The notes beneath the pieces were generated by a model. The model was not told the origin of the DNA. It saw only the letters and a list, made by a program, of their open reading frames with translations, and ran no database searches. Below are positions 23,778 through 32,367 of a DNA stretch of 40,233 nucleotides, piece by piece. The stretch is from Candidatus Omnitrophota bacterium. Lineage in GTDB: Bacteria; Omnitrophota; Gorgyraeia; Zapsychrales; JANLHA01. Position 1 is the first letter of the stretch. Every line of letters starts with the position of its first letter. The translations under genes were made by a program, and so were the position numbers. Location of the stretch: positions 1 through 40,233 of the forward strand of contig JAKQKX010000044.1 of NCBI GenBank assembly GCA_029560465.1. Direction: 5' to 3'.

Positions 23778-24518
23778 ATGAGATTACAAGAACAGGTGGC
23801 TTTAATTACCGGGTCAGCCCGGGGGATTGGCAAAGAGATCGCCATGACATTCGCGCAGGAAGGGGCCAAGGTCGTCATCTCCGACATTAACAAGTCGGCC
23901 GCCGATGCGACAGCCGAAAAATTCCGCTCCCTGGGGCACGACGCCATCAGCCTGGCCTGCGACGTCACGAATTCCGCTGATGCCGAGGATATGGTTAACA
24001 AAATTCTTGACAAATATAGTCGCATTGATATATTAGTTAACAATGCCGGCATTACCCGGGATAATTTGCTTCTTCGCATGAGCGTCGCGGACTGGGATGC
24101 GGTCATTAACACCAACCTCAAAGGGGCTTTCATTTGCACAAAGGTTGTCAGCAAATTCATGCTGAAAGCCAAAAAAGGTAAGATTATCAGCATCGCTTCT
24201 ATCATTGGCATCATGGGAAATGCCGGGCAAGCCAATTACGCTGCCAGCAAGGCCGGAGTGATTGGCCTGACCAAATCCGTGGCCAGGGAGCTGGCGTCCC
24301 GAGGCATTACGGCCAACGCCGTAGCTCCCGGGTTCATTCAAACTGAAATGACTGAGAAATTAAGCGAGAAGGCCCGCGAAGCGATCTACAAACAAATTCC
24401 CCTTGGAAAATTAGGAACACCTCATGATGTAGCGCAAGTCTGTTTATTTTTGGCATCCAGCGATGCGGATTACATCACTGGACAAACCATCGTGGTCGAT
24501 GGGGGGATGGCTATATAG
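23778..24518 (+). CDS. fabG: 3-oxoacyl-ACP reductase FabG
   Basis: The NADPH-dependent reductase of fatty-acid elongation. SDR motifs: TGSARGIGKE (residues 12-21), the NNAG motif in ILVNNAGITRD, catalytic serine in ISIASIIGIMGN, Y-x3-K in YAASKAG, and VAPGFIQTEMT. The ending YITGQTIVVDGGMAI is standard. 246 residues. GAGAGG lies 7 nt before the ATG; the longer frame from 23763 is rejected on spacing. Context with acpP and fabF confirms the role. Confidence 0.96.
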   Translation: MRLQEQVALITGSARGIGKEIAMTFAQEGAKVVISDINKSAADATAEKFRSLGHDAISLACDVTNSADAEDMVNKILDKYSRIDILVNNAGITRDNLLLRMSVADWDAVINTNLKGAFICTKVVSKFMLKAKKGKIISIASIIGIMGNAGQANYAASKAGVIGLTKSVARELASRGITANAVAPGFIQTEMTEKLSEKAREAIYKQIPLGKLGTPHDVAQVCLFLASSDADYITGQTIVVDGGMAI

Positions 24519-24552
24519 CAAGCTTTAAGTTAGGTTAAAAAGGAGGTTATTC

Positions 24553-24792
24553 ATGGCTGTGGAAGAAAAAATAAGGTCTATTATTGCTGAACAGTTAGGT
24601 GTCAAGGTTGATGAAGTCACTTCTCAAGCGTCGTTTATTGATGATTTAGGCGCCGATTCTCTGGATACCGTTGAGCTGATTATGGCCTTGGAAGAAGAAT
24701 TCAGCGTTGAAATCCCGGATGAAGACGCCGAAAAAATGACGACGGTCGGCGACGCGATTAAGTATATAGAAGAAAAAGCCACTAAAAAGTAG
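24553..24792 (+). CDS. acpP: Acyl carrier protein
   Basis: 79 residues, strongly acidic. The phosphopantetheine serine lies in [12 protein letters not shown] (about residue 37), and the four-helix pattern with [23 protein letters not shown] is standard. AAAAAGGAGGT is the best ribosome site in the region, fitting an abundant protein. Preceded by fabG (34 nt) and followed by a long stem-loop before fabF. Confidence 0.98.
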   Translation: MAVEEKIRSIIAEQLGVKVDEVTSQASFIDDLGADSLDTVELIMALEEEFSVEIPDEDAEKMTTVGDAIKYIEEKATKK

Positions 24793-24819
24793 GCAAAATT
24801 CGTCTTTTCAATTCAGTAT

Positions 24820-24851
24820 TGGATTGCCCCGATAACAATCGGGGCAATCCA
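24820..24851 (+). terminator. Perfect 14-bp stem-loop between acpP and fabF
   Basis: TGGATTGCCCCGAT (24820-24833), loop AACA, ATCGGGGCAATCCA (24838-24851). No uridine tract follows directly; AGTATAATGCC comes next, with TATAAT at 24853-24858. It may be a partial or factor-dependent terminator, or an mRNA-stabilising hairpin that raises acpP relative to fabF. Confidence 0.6.
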
Positions 24852-24885
24852 GTATAATGCCTGTTTTAATTCTTAAAATATTCTT

Positions 24886-26139
24886 ATGAAAGACATGAAT
24901 AAACGGAGAGTTGTCATAACAGGGCTCGGGGTTGTATCTCCGGTTGGGACAGGAACCGATAAATTTTGGACGTCCCTGATTAACGGGAAAAGCGGGATTT
25001 CACCGATTACGCATTTTGACGCGTCGCAATTCGATTGCCGTATATCAGGGAAAGTGACGGATTATGACCCGCTCAACTATTTTTCCTCAAAAGAGGCCCG
25101 CCACCTAGCTAGTTTCACCCAGTTCGCAGTTGTGGCAACCCGCGAAGCCATTGCCCAGGCGCGGCTGGATTTAAAAAATATTGATTTAGACAGGATGAGC
25201 ATTCTTATTGGCTCGGGGATCGGCAGCATGAGGAGCATGGAAGTTGAGTATCAAAAACTGATCGAACACGGCCCTTCGAAAATTTCCCCGTTCTTCATCC
25301 CGCGCATCATTATTAATGAAGCGGCCGGGCAGGTTTCCATTGACACCGGGGCTAGGGGCCCCGCAACGTGTGTTGTCACGGCCTGTGCGACCGCGACAAA
25401 CGCTATCGGAGACGCTTTCCGCCTGCTACAATACGGGGAAGCGGATGTTGTCGTGGCCGGAGGGACAGAAAGCGCGACCACCGTTCTGGGTGTCGGCGGG
25501 TTTTGCGCTTTGAAGGCCTTATCCAAAAATAATGATAACCCCACCCAGGCCAGCCGTCCGTTTGACTTAAACCGGGACGGCTTTATCATGGCGGAAGGGG
25601 CCGGCGTGGCCGTCCTGGAGACCCTGGAGCACGCAAAAGCCAGAAAAGCCCCTATCTTAGCTGAACTCGTGGGGTACGGCCGGACATCGGACGCCTACCA
25701 TGTCACGGCTCCCGAACCAAGCGGAAACGGGGCCGCGAGGGCCATGACCCTTGCCATGAAAGACGCCGGCGTGAATCCGGAAGAAATTTCTTATATCAAC
25801 GCCCACGGGACATCCACCAAGCTCAACGACAAGGTGGAAACCCTGGCCATTAAAACCGCGATGGGCGGACACGCCTACAAAATTCCGGTTTCTTCAACAA
25901 AATCAATGACAGGGCACCTGCTCGGAGCCGCGGGAGGCATAGAGTTCGCCATTTCTGTGCTTGCGATCAAAGATAATATCGTCCCTCCCACAATCAACTA
26001 TGAAACCCCTGACCCGGACTGCGACCTAGACTACGTCCCCAATCAGTCAAGGAAAACCCCGGTTCACATCGTCATGTCCAACTCCCTGGGTTTTGGCGGG
26101 CATAATGCTTCGCTAATTGTCCGGAGATTCCTGGATTAA
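24886..26139 (+). CDS. fabF: 3-oxoacyl-ACP synthase II FabF
   Basis: Condensing enzyme of fatty-acid elongation. Begins with RRVVITGLGVVSPVG. The catalytic triad is visible: cysteine in TACATATNAIGDAF, histidine in INAHGTSTKLND, and histidine in STKSMTGHLLGAAGGIE with the preceding lysine. Ends NSLGFGGHNASLIV. 417 residues. ATGs at 24886 and 24895 are both possible; no clear ribosome site. Lies 93 nt after acpP, beyond the stem-loop. Confidence 0.97.
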   Translation: MKDMNKRRVVITGLGVVSPVGTGTDKFWTSLINGKSGISPITHFDASQFDCRISGKVTDYDPLNYFSSKEARHLASFTQFAVVATREAIAQARLDLKNIDLDRMSILIGSGIGSMRSMEVEYQKLIEHGPSKISPFFIPRIIINEAAGQVSIDTGARGPATCVVTACATATNAIGDAFRLLQYGEADVVVAGGTESATTVLGVGGFCALKALSKNNDNPTQASRPFDLNRDGFIMAEGAGVAVLETLEHAKARKAPILAELVGYGRTSDAYHVTAPEPSGNGAARAMTLAMKDAGVNPEEISYINAHGTSTKLNDKVETLAIKTAMGGHAYKIPVSSTKSMTGHLLGAAGGIEFAISVLAIKDNIVPPTINYETPDPDCDLDYVPNQSRKTPVHIVMSNSLGFGGHNASLIVRRFLD

Positions 26140-26175
26140 GCCCCATGTAATTTCTATTCCCCAGCGATAAAATTG

Positions 26176-26184
26176 TGTTATAAT
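26176..26184 (+). promoter_or_regulatory. Extended -10 promoter of leuB-asd-truA
   Basis: TGTTATAAT (26176-26184) is a perfect TGN-TATAAT extended -10, 62 nt before the leuB-type gene. No good -35. Confidence 0.55.
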
Positions 26185-26246
26185 GTGTGCTTGTTTATTT
26201 TGAAGTGATGAGATGAAGCAAGACTCTATAAAAGGAAGGGGATCCC

Positions 26247-27302
26247 ATGAAAACATACAAAATTGCTATTATCCCAGGAGACGGAACCGGCCCGGAAGTC
26301 ATCGCGGAAGGATTAAAGGTTCTTAAGGTGGCGGCTCATGCGTGCGAGTTCAAATTCGAAACCGTTCATTTTGATTTCGGCGGGGCCCGTTATCTGCGGA
26401 CAGGGGAAGTCCTGCCCGAATCCGCGGTCAGGGAATTAAAGACTTTTGATGCGATTTATCTGGGGGCCATCGGGCATCCCGACGTTAAACCAGGCATTCT
26501 GGAAAAAGGGATCCTCCTGCGGCTGAGGTTTGACCTGGACCAGTATATCAACCTGCGGCCGGTCCAGCTATACGATGACCGTTTCTGCCCGGTCAAGAAC
26601 AAAAAACCCGAGGACATTGATTTCGTGGTCGTGAGGGAGAACTCCGAAGGGCTTTATAAAGGCCTGGGGTCTTTTGAAAAGAAAGACACCGCAGAGGAGG
26701 TGGCGGTTCAAATTTCCCACAACACCCGCAAAGGCGTTGAACGCTGCATCCGTTACGCGTTTGAATACACGCGCAAATACGGCAAGAAAAAACGGCTCAC
26801 GCTTTGCGGCAAAACGAATGTGCTGACGTACGCCTTTGATCTATGGGAGAGGACGTTCTATGACGTGGCCCGGGATTACCCGGACATCCAGACGGATTAC
26901 GCGCATGTTGACGCCACGACCATGTGGTTTATCAAAAACCCGGAATGGTTTGACGTGATCGTGACGGATAATATGTTCGGGGACATTATTACCGATTTGG
27001 GAGCCATGATCCAGGGTGGCATGGGGATCGCCGCCGGCGGCAACATCAACCCTCAAGGGGTTTCCATGTTTGAGCCGATCGGCGGGTCAGCGCCAAAATA
27101 CACGGGGAAGAACATTATCAACCCGCTGGCCGCGATTTGCGCCGGCGCGATGCTGCTGAAGGAAATCAAGGAGGAGAAAGCCGCCCGTATGATCGAAGAC
27201 GCGGTCATCACGGTCGTTAAAACCAAATTAAAAGACCTGGCGGCGGGGAAGATGGGGTATTCGACCTCTGAAGTGGGCGATCTTGTGGTTAAACATCTTT
27301 AA
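26247..27302 (+). CDS. leuB: Isopropylmalate/isocitrate dehydrogenase family, probable LeuB
   Basis: 351-residue beta-decarboxylating dehydrogenase. N-terminal [17 protein letters not shown], the arginine-bearing substrate helix [16 protein letters not shown], the catalytic tyrosine/lysine region, [20 protein letters not shown] with metal-binding aspartates, and [18 protein letters not shown]. Proximity to asd and amino-acid genes suggests 3-isopropylmalate dehydrogenase of leucine synthesis. However the loop reads [12 protein letters not shown]; NSEGxY is common in isocitrate, homoisocitrate and tartrate dehydrogenases, whereas classic bacterial LeuB has a VRELTGGxYFG form. Substrate is therefore inferred. 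Ribosome site AAGGAAGGGG. Confidence 0.85.
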   Translation: MKTYKIAIIPGDGTGPEVIAEGLKVLKVAAHACEFKFETVHFDFGGARYLRTGEVLPESAVRELKTFDAIYLGAIGHPDVKPGILEKGILLRLRFDLDQYINLRPVQLYDDRFCPVKNKKPEDIDFVVVRENSEGLYKGLGSFEKKDTAEEVAVQISHNTRKGVERCIRYAFEYTRKYGKKKRLTLCGKTNVLTYAFDLWERTFYDVARDYPDIQTDYAHVDATTMWFIKNPEWFDVIVTDNMFGDIITDLGAMIQGGMGIAAGGNINPQGVSMFEPIGGSAPKYTGKNIINPLAAICAGAMLLKEIKEEKAARMIEDAVITVVKTKLKDLAAGKMGYSTSEVGDLVVKHL

Positions 27303-27329
27303 GATAATTTGATTAAAAAGGACCTAGGG

Positions 27330-28325
27330 ATGAAAAAATATAATGTTGCCATTGTTGGAATCCGGGGTGCGGTCGGGCAGGAAATGCTCAAGATCCTCGA
27401 GCAACGCCGGTTCCCTGTTAATGAACTACGCTTGATGTCATTTCACCCGGCGGAATGCCCGGAATATGATTTCCTCGGGCGGAAAATCAAGGCGACGGAG
27501 TTGACTCACAGTGCTTTCGAAGGGATAGAAATCGGGCTTTTTTCCCCCGGAGCGGCCGTCAGCAAAGAATACGCCCCGTCCGCAGTCAAGGCCGGCGCCG
27601 TCGTTATTGACAACACGAGCCAGTTCCGAATGGACGCCGATGTCCCGCTGGTGGTCCCGGAAGTGAATCCCCAGGATATTTTTAAACATCACGGAATCAT
27701 CGCCAACCCCAACTGTTCCACGATCCAAATGGTCGTGGCCCTGAAGCCCCTTCATGATTTCACGCGCATTAAAAGGATTGTCGTGTCCACGTACCAGGCG
27801 GTTTCCGGGGCAGGATCCGAAGCCATAGCCGAACTGGAAAGCCAGGAGCAAGGGAAAATGGTTATTCAAAAATTTCCTTACCAGATATTCCATAACCTCA
27901 TCCCCCATATCGATATCCCGCAAGACAAGCTCTACACCAAAGAAGAGATGAAAATGTCCCTGGAAACGAAAAAGATTATGGGTGACCCATCGATCAAGGT
28001 CACCGCGACCTGCGTGCGCGTCCCCATTATTCGGGCTCATTCGGAATCCGTGAACATCGAGACCGAAAAGAAGATCACCAGGGAGAAAGCCATTGAATTG
28101 ATGAAGAAGGCCCCCGGGGTCCAGGTCCTGGATGACTTGCCCAATAACGTCTACCCGGTCCCATTGATGGCAGAAGGGAAAGACGACACATTTGTCGGCC
28201 GCATCCGGGAAGACGACACGGTTCAATTTGGCCTTAATCTGTGGATTGTTTCGGACAATTTACGCAAAGGGGCGGCCTTGAACGCAATTCAAATCGCGGA
28301 AGAATTGATCAAAGCGAAGGCGTGA
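27330..28325 (+). CDS. asd: Aspartate-semialdehyde dehydrogenase
   Basis: Reduces aspartyl phosphate to aspartate semialdehyde, the branch point to lysine, threonine and methionine. NADP motif VAIVGIRGAVGQEML, DNTSQFRMD, catalytic cysteine in NPNCSTIQMVVAL, STYQAVSGAG, and the catalytic histidine in RVPIIRAHSESV. 331 residues. ATG 27330 follows AAAGGA by 7 nt; the longer frame from 27309 lacks a ribosome site. It feeds both the lysA/dapF/dapA end of this window and metX. Confidence 0.97.
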   Translation: MKKYNVAIVGIRGAVGQEMLKILEQRRFPVNELRLMSFHPAECPEYDFLGRKIKATELTHSAFEGIEIGLFSPGAAVSKEYAPSAVKAGAVVIDNTSQFRMDADVPLVVPEVNPQDIFKHHGIIANPNCSTIQMVVALKPLHDFTRIKRIVVSTYQAVSGAGSEAIAELESQEQGKMVIQKFPYQIFHNLIPHIDIPQDKLYTKEEMKMSLETKKIMGDPSIKVTATCVRVPIIRAHSESVNIETEKKITREKAIELMKKAPGVQVLDDLPNNVYPVPLMAEGKDDTFVGRIREDDTVQFGLNLWIVSDNLRKGAALNAIQIAEELIKAKA

Positions 28326-28345
28326 CCCAGCCAGGCTGGCGTTTC

Positions 28346-29134
28346 ATGAGAACGGTCAAACTCACGATTGAATATGACGGGACAGAGTTAAACGGTTGGC
28401 AGATTCAGAAAAAACATGCCGGCCGCACTGTTCAGGGAGATATTGAAAACGCCCTGACGCGGATTTTTGACAAACACATTCCTGTCCGGGGCGCCGGGCG
28501 GACCGATGCCGGGGTTCATGCTCTGGGGCAAGTGGCCCATTTCAAGACAAACAGCCTGATGCCGGCCCCTGAAATATTACGGGCGTTAAACGGGAACCTT
28601 CCCCGGGATATTTCAATTATAAACGCCCAGGACGTTCCGGAAAGCTTCCACGCTCAATATGGAGCGACAAGCAAACTGTACCGGTACCAGATTTCAAACC
28701 GGCCTGTCCGTCCGGCGCTTGCGCGAAAATATGTCTGGCATTACCCGTATCCCCTAAATCTCAAAGCCATGAAAACAGCCGGGGAGGAATTGTTGGGCCG
28801 CCATGATTTCCGTTCGTTTATGGCCTCGGATCCAAGCCGGAAACCCGTTCAAGGGATATATGACACGCGTCGCACGATGTTGCAGGTCCAGATCAAAAGA
28901 ACAGGGACTATTTTAACGTGTGACTTTGAAGCGGACGGATTTCTTTACAAAATGGTCCGTAATATCGTGGGGACATTGGTTGAAGTCGGCAGCGGGCGTT
29001 TTGAAGAAAGCGGCATAACAAAGCTTCTGAAACGGGGAAACCGGAACCTGGCCGGCCCGACCGCCCCAGCGCAGGGATTGACGCTGATCCATGTAAACTA
29101 TGACGGAAAAGAATTTATTGACAATAAATCATAA
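28346..29134 (+). CDS. truA: tRNA pseudouridine(38-40) synthase TruA
   Basis: Isomerises uridines 38-40 in the anticodon arm. The 263-residue protein starts MRTVKLTIEYDGTELNGWQ. The catalytic aspartate is in GAGRTDAGVHALGQVAHF; RYQISNRP, HDFRSFMA and FLYKMVRNIVGTLVEVGSG complete the family signature. A much longer frame opens at 28241 but would overlap asd by 85 nt; ATG 28346 is chosen. The rplM promoter lies inside its last codons. Confidence 0.95.
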   Translation: MRTVKLTIEYDGTELNGWQIQKKHAGRTVQGDIENALTRIFDKHIPVRGAGRTDAGVHALGQVAHFKTNSLMPAPEILRALNGNLPRDISIINAQDVPESFHAQYGATSKLYRYQISNRPVRPALARKYVWHYPYPLNLKAMKTAGEELLGRHDFRSFMASDPSRKPVQGIYDTRRTMLQVQIKRTGTILTCDFEADGFLYKMVRNIVGTLVEVGSGRFEESGITKLLKRGNRNLAGPTAPAQGLTLIHVNYDGKEFIDNKS

Positions 29135-29145
29135 AGTGATATACT
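29118..29145 (+). promoter_or_regulatory. Promoter of rplM-rpsI
   Basis: TTGACA (29118-29123), 16-nt spacer, TATACT (29140-29145). It overlaps the 3' end of truA, leaving a 5' leader of about 30 nt before rplM. Confidence 0.8.
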
Positions 29146-29182
29146 TTAATTTCTAATATTAGACTGAATATGGAGTCCTACT

Positions 29183-29614
29183 ATGAATAAGACATTTTTC
29201 CCGAAAAAAGAGCAATTACAGAAAAAATGCTATGTGATCGACGCCAAAGACAAAATCCTCGGACGGGTGGCCACCAAAGCGGCGGTCCTCTTAAGAGGAA
29301 AACATAAGGCGATCTTTACCCCGTATCTTGACACCGGAGATATGGTTGTGATCATTAATGCCGACAAGGTCCGGGTTACCGGCAAAAAGGCGACACAGAA
29401 ATCATACCAGCGTTATTCCGGGTATCCTTCGGGACAAAAAAGCGTGACATTGGAAAACATGCTCAAACAGAAGCCGACCCAGGTTCTACGCCTTGCCATC
29501 AACCGGATGATTCCGAGCGGCCCCCTGGGGAACAAGGTCCGTACGCATCTACGCATTTACGCCGGCGACAAGCATTGTCAACAAGCACAGAAACCGATAC
29601 CAATCGAGATTTAA
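29183..29614 (+). CDS. rplM: 50S ribosomal protein L13
   Basis: 143 residues. YVIDAKDKILGRVATKAA, LRGKHKAIFTPYLDTGD, INADKVRVTGKKATQK and the GYPSGQKS and LAINRMIPSGPLG blocks are all typical of L13. A large-subunit primary rRNA-binding protein. rpsI follows after 17 nt, the near-universal bacterial pairing. Confidence 0.98.
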   Translation: MNKTFFPKKEQLQKKCYVIDAKDKILGRVATKAAVLLRGKHKAIFTPYLDTGDMVVIINADKVRVTGKKATQKSYQRYSGYPSGQKSVTLENMLKQKPTQVLRLAINRMIPSGPLGNKVRTHLRIYAGDKHCQQAQKPIPIEI

Positions 29615-29631
29615 TAGCGGAGGGATGATCT

Positions 29632-30027
29632 ATGGTCGAGTTAGTAAAATACGGAGCAACAGGAAGGCGCAAAAGTTCTGTCGCCCGTGTTGAACTTTCC
29701 CCTGGGCAGGGAAACATCCAAGTCAATAATAAAGAATTTGATACGTACTTTCAGAGGGAAACAGACCGGTTACTGGTTATTGAACCCCTCAAATTAACCA
29801 ACACTTTAAAAAAATTCGATATCGCGGTTAAAATTGTTGGCGGCGGCACAAGCGGACAAGCCGGAGCCTTTCGTTTGGGATTATCCCGCGCCCTGGTCAA
29901 GTTTGATCAGGAAAATAAAAGTGTCTTGAAAAAAGCGGATTGCTTGAGACGTGACCCCAGGATGAAGGAAAGAAAGAAACCCGGACAGAAGGGGGCAAGG
30001 AAAAAGTTCCAGTGGGTTAAGCGTTAA
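29632..30027 (+). CDS. rpsI: 30S ribosomal protein S9
   Basis: 131 residues. YGATGRRKSSVARVEL, VGGGTSGQAGAFRLGLSRAL, LRRDPRMKERKKPGQKGARK and the terminal KFQWVKR, whose last Lys-Arg reaches the ribosomal P site; most homologues end KFQFSKR. Ribosome site GGAGGGATG. Followed by an intrinsic terminator. Confidence 0.98.
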   Translation: MVELVKYGATGRRKSSVARVELSPGQGNIQVNNKEFDTYFQRETDRLLVIEPLKLTNTLKKFDIAVKIVGGGTSGQAGAFRLGLSRALVKFDQENKSVLKKADCLRRDPRMKERKKPGQKGARKKFQWVKR

Positions 30028-30049
30028 ATTTTATTATTAAGATGTACCC

Positions 30050-30100
30050 AAAAAACCTATCTCCCTCGAGAAAAGAGTTGACGAGATAGGTTTTTTATTT
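30050..30100 (+). terminator. Intrinsic terminator after rpsI
   Basis: A 14-bp stem, AAAAAACCTATCTC (30050-30063) with GAGATAGGTTTTTT (30083-30096), a 19-nt loop and a run of T residues. It ends the rplM-rpsI transcript. The right arm also forms part of the argC promoter. Confidence 0.95.
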
Positions 30101-30106
30101 TAATAT
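30078..30106 (+). promoter_or_regulatory. Probable promoter of the arg operon, nested in the terminator
   Basis: TTGACG (30078-30083) in the terminator loop and arm, 17-nt spacer formed by the 3' stem arm and T-run, TAATAT (30101-30106). It lies 50 nt before argC. No clear ARG box was recognised. Confidence 0.55.
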
Positions 30107-30155
30107 AAGCCATTATTCTACAAGAGATTATCATCTTTCTAATGGAGTTGAGCCA

Positions 30156-31187
30156 ATGGAAAATCATATCATACGGGCAGGGATTGTCGGAGTCAGCGGA
30201 TATTCTGGGTGTTCCGTTTTGGAATTATTGCTGAGGCACCCACTTGTCCGGGTCACATATGTTTCAGCAAACAATACGGAAGGCAAGATCGAGGATTTAT
30301 GGCCGCACCTCCGGCAGCGGACACGGCTCCACTGCCATAAATACAATTATGATGAAGCGGCCGAGCATTGCGATCTGATTTTTCTGGCTGTCCCGCACAC
30401 AACAGCGTTCACACTGGCGCCGCCGTTATTAAAAGCCGGGCTCCGTGTCATTGATTTAAGCGGGGATTACCGTCTGAATTCGCCCGCCGATTATAAGGCC
30501 TGGTATGGGACCGCGCATAAAGACAAGATGAATTTGAAAAAAGCCGTCTATGGGCTTCCGGAACTCTTCCGGGTGGCCATCAGGGACGCGGACCTGGTTT
30601 CCAACCCCGGATGCTATCCGACTGCGGCTATTTTAAGTTTGGCGCCCATGGTGGCGATTTACACAAAAGATATAGAACAAATCATCATTGATGCGAAATC
30701 CGGGACCAGTGGGGCTGGAAAAAAATTAAGCCCGGCCATGATGTTTGGCGAAATCCATGAAAACTTCCGGGCCTACAAGGTCGCCCAGCACCAGCACACG
30801 CCTGAAATTGAGCAATTTTTATCCCGGATCGCTGATAAACCAATGGGCGTCACGTTTGTCCCGCATATATTGCCTATTTTCCGGGGCATCCTGGAAACCA
30901 TTTATGTGAAATTAACGGCAAAAATTTCTTTACCCGAAATCCATGCCCTCTATCAGCGTTTTTACAAAACTGAACCTTTTATCCGGATTCTCCCTTTGGG
31001 AGCGCAAGCGGAAACACAGCAGGTCCGCGGCACCAATTTCTGTGATATCAGCCTGGCCTTAAACCGGGCCAAAGACATGGTGATCATCACCAGCACGATC
31101 GATAATCTGGTCAAGGGGGCGGCCGGCCAGGCGGTTCAAAACATGAATATTATGTGCGGTTTCGAAGAAGAGCTTTCTCTAATATAA
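30156..31187 (+). CDS. argC: N-acetyl-gamma-glutamyl-phosphate reductase
   Basis: Third step of arginine synthesis. N-terminal GIVGVSGYSGCSVLELLLRHP (NADP motif), VIDLSGDYRL, catalytic cysteine in VSNPGCYPTAA, SGTSGAGKK and catalytic histidine in HQHTPEIEQ. The end NLVKGAAGQAVQNMNIM is standard. 343 residues. First gene of the arginine operon, 18 nt before argJ. Confidence 0.96.
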   Translation: MENHIIRAGIVGVSGYSGCSVLELLLRHPLVRVTYVSANNTEGKIEDLWPHLRQRTRLHCHKYNYDEAAEHCDLIFLAVPHTTAFTLAPPLLKAGLRVIDLSGDYRLNSPADYKAWYGTAHKDKMNLKKAVYGLPELFRVAIRDADLVSNPGCYPTAAILSLAPMVAIYTKDIEQIIIDAKSGTSGAGKKLSPAMMFGEIHENFRAYKVAQHQHTPEIEQFLSRIADKPMGVTFVPHILPIFRGILETIYVKLTAKISLPEIHALYQRFYKTEPFIRILPLGAQAETQQVRGTNFCDISLALNRAKDMVIITSTIDNLVKGAAGQAVQNMNIMCGFEEELSLI

Positions 31188-31204
31188 CTCAAAAAGGATT
31201 CACT

Positions 31205-32344
31205 ATGAAAATACTGAAAGGTGGCGTGACCAAGCCGCGGGGATTTAAAGCCAACGGGCTGAATTGCGGGATCAAGCGGTCCGGGAAACCCGACTTGGCA
31301 CTCATCGCGAGTGAAACGCCATGCAGCGCCGCTGGCATCTACACACGGAACTCTATCATAGCTGCGCCCCTCGTCGTCACGAAAAACCACCTTCGGAACG
31401 CCAAGGCCCAGGCGATCATCATCAACAGCGGGAACGCGAACTGCTTTACCGGGCATTTAGGTTATGTCCACGCCGAACAGATGGCCGATTTCTCGGCAAA
31501 GAAGCTCGGGCTTTTGAACACGGACGTGCTTGTGGCCTCAACCGGTATCATCGGCAAGCCTTTGCCCATCAAGAAAATTCTGCCCGCCATCCCGGCCCTG
31601 ATTGATGGGTTATCCGCTAAAAACGGAGCTCTGGCGGCGAAGGGAATCCTAACGACCGACACGTTCACGAAAGAAATAGCTGTGTCCGTTTCTGTCGGGG
31701 GGAAAACGGTGACCATCGGGGCCTGCGCTAAGGGGTCGGGCATGATTGAACCTAATATGGCCACCATGCTGGCTTTTATTACAACAGACGCTGCTATCAA
31801 TCCGGCATGCTTAAGAACCGCGCTTAAAAACGCCGCTGATATCAGCTTCAACTCCATCACCGTGGATGGATGCATGAGCACCAATGACATGTGCCTGGTC
31901 CTCGCGAACGGCCTGGCCGGGAACCGGACGATTTCCACAGGGGGCCAAGATTTCCGGGTATTCGCCCAGGCGCTGAACCATGTCTGCCTCCATCTGGCAA
32001 AAATGATTGTCAAAGACGGCGAGGGGGCAACGAAGTTCATCGAGATCACGGTGACCGGGGCCCGCAACGAGCGGATGGCGAAAACGACCGCGCTGAAGAT
32101 CGCCAATTCCAACCTCGTCAAGACCGCGGCGTTCGGGAACAACCCGAACTGGGGGCGCGTCGCCGCCGCCGTGGGCTCTCTGAGCATCCCGGTCACCGAA
32201 CAAAGTTTAAAAATCAAATTCAGCTCTTTTAAAAAGAAAGATATCCGCATTTCTGTCGACCTCCAACTGGGCAAGCACTCAGCGACGGTTTACACGTCTG
32301 ACTTGTCTTACGAGTATGTCCGCATAAATGGGGACTACACTTAA
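31205..32344 (+). CDS. argJ: Bifunctional glutamate N-acetyltransferase/ornithine acetyltransferase ArgJ
   Basis: Recycles the acetyl group from acetylornithine to glutamate. The self-cleavage site and nucleophile are Thr187 in EPNMATMLAFITTDA. Other blocks: IINSGNANCFTG, ASTGIIGKPLPI, ITVDGCMSTNDM, DGEGATKFIEITV and NPNWGRVAAAVG. 379 residues from ATG 31205 (AAAAAGGA upstream); the longer frame from 31154 overlaps argC and is rejected. With ArgJ present, argE is not required; whether it is also active with acetyl-CoA cannot be read from sequence. Confidence 0.96.
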   Translation: MKILKGGVTKPRGFKANGLNCGIKRSGKPDLALIASETPCSAAGIYTRNSIIAAPLVVTKNHLRNAKAQAIIINSGNANCFTGHLGYVHAEQMADFSAKKLGLLNTDVLVASTGIIGKPLPIKKILPAIPALIDGLSAKNGALAAKGILTTDTFTKEIAVSVSVGGKTVTIGACAKGSGMIEPNMATMLAFITTDAAINPACLRTALKNAADISFNSITVDGCMSTNDMCLVLANGLAGNRTISTGGQDFRVFAQALNHVCLHLAKMIVKDGEGATKFIEITVTGARNERMAKTTALKIANSNLVKTAAFGNNPNWGRVAAAVGSLSIPVTEQSLKIKFSSFKKKDIRISVDLQLGKHSATVYTSDLSYEYVRINGDYT

Positions 32345-32367
32345 ACCCATCAAACCTGGAACAGACC

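Noticed and set aside
23153-24235. 360-codon open frame on the minus strand
   Set aside because: It lies antisense to the RlpA-like gene, the fabG promoter and most of fabG. All three have strong family or promoter evidence, so this is a shadow frame.
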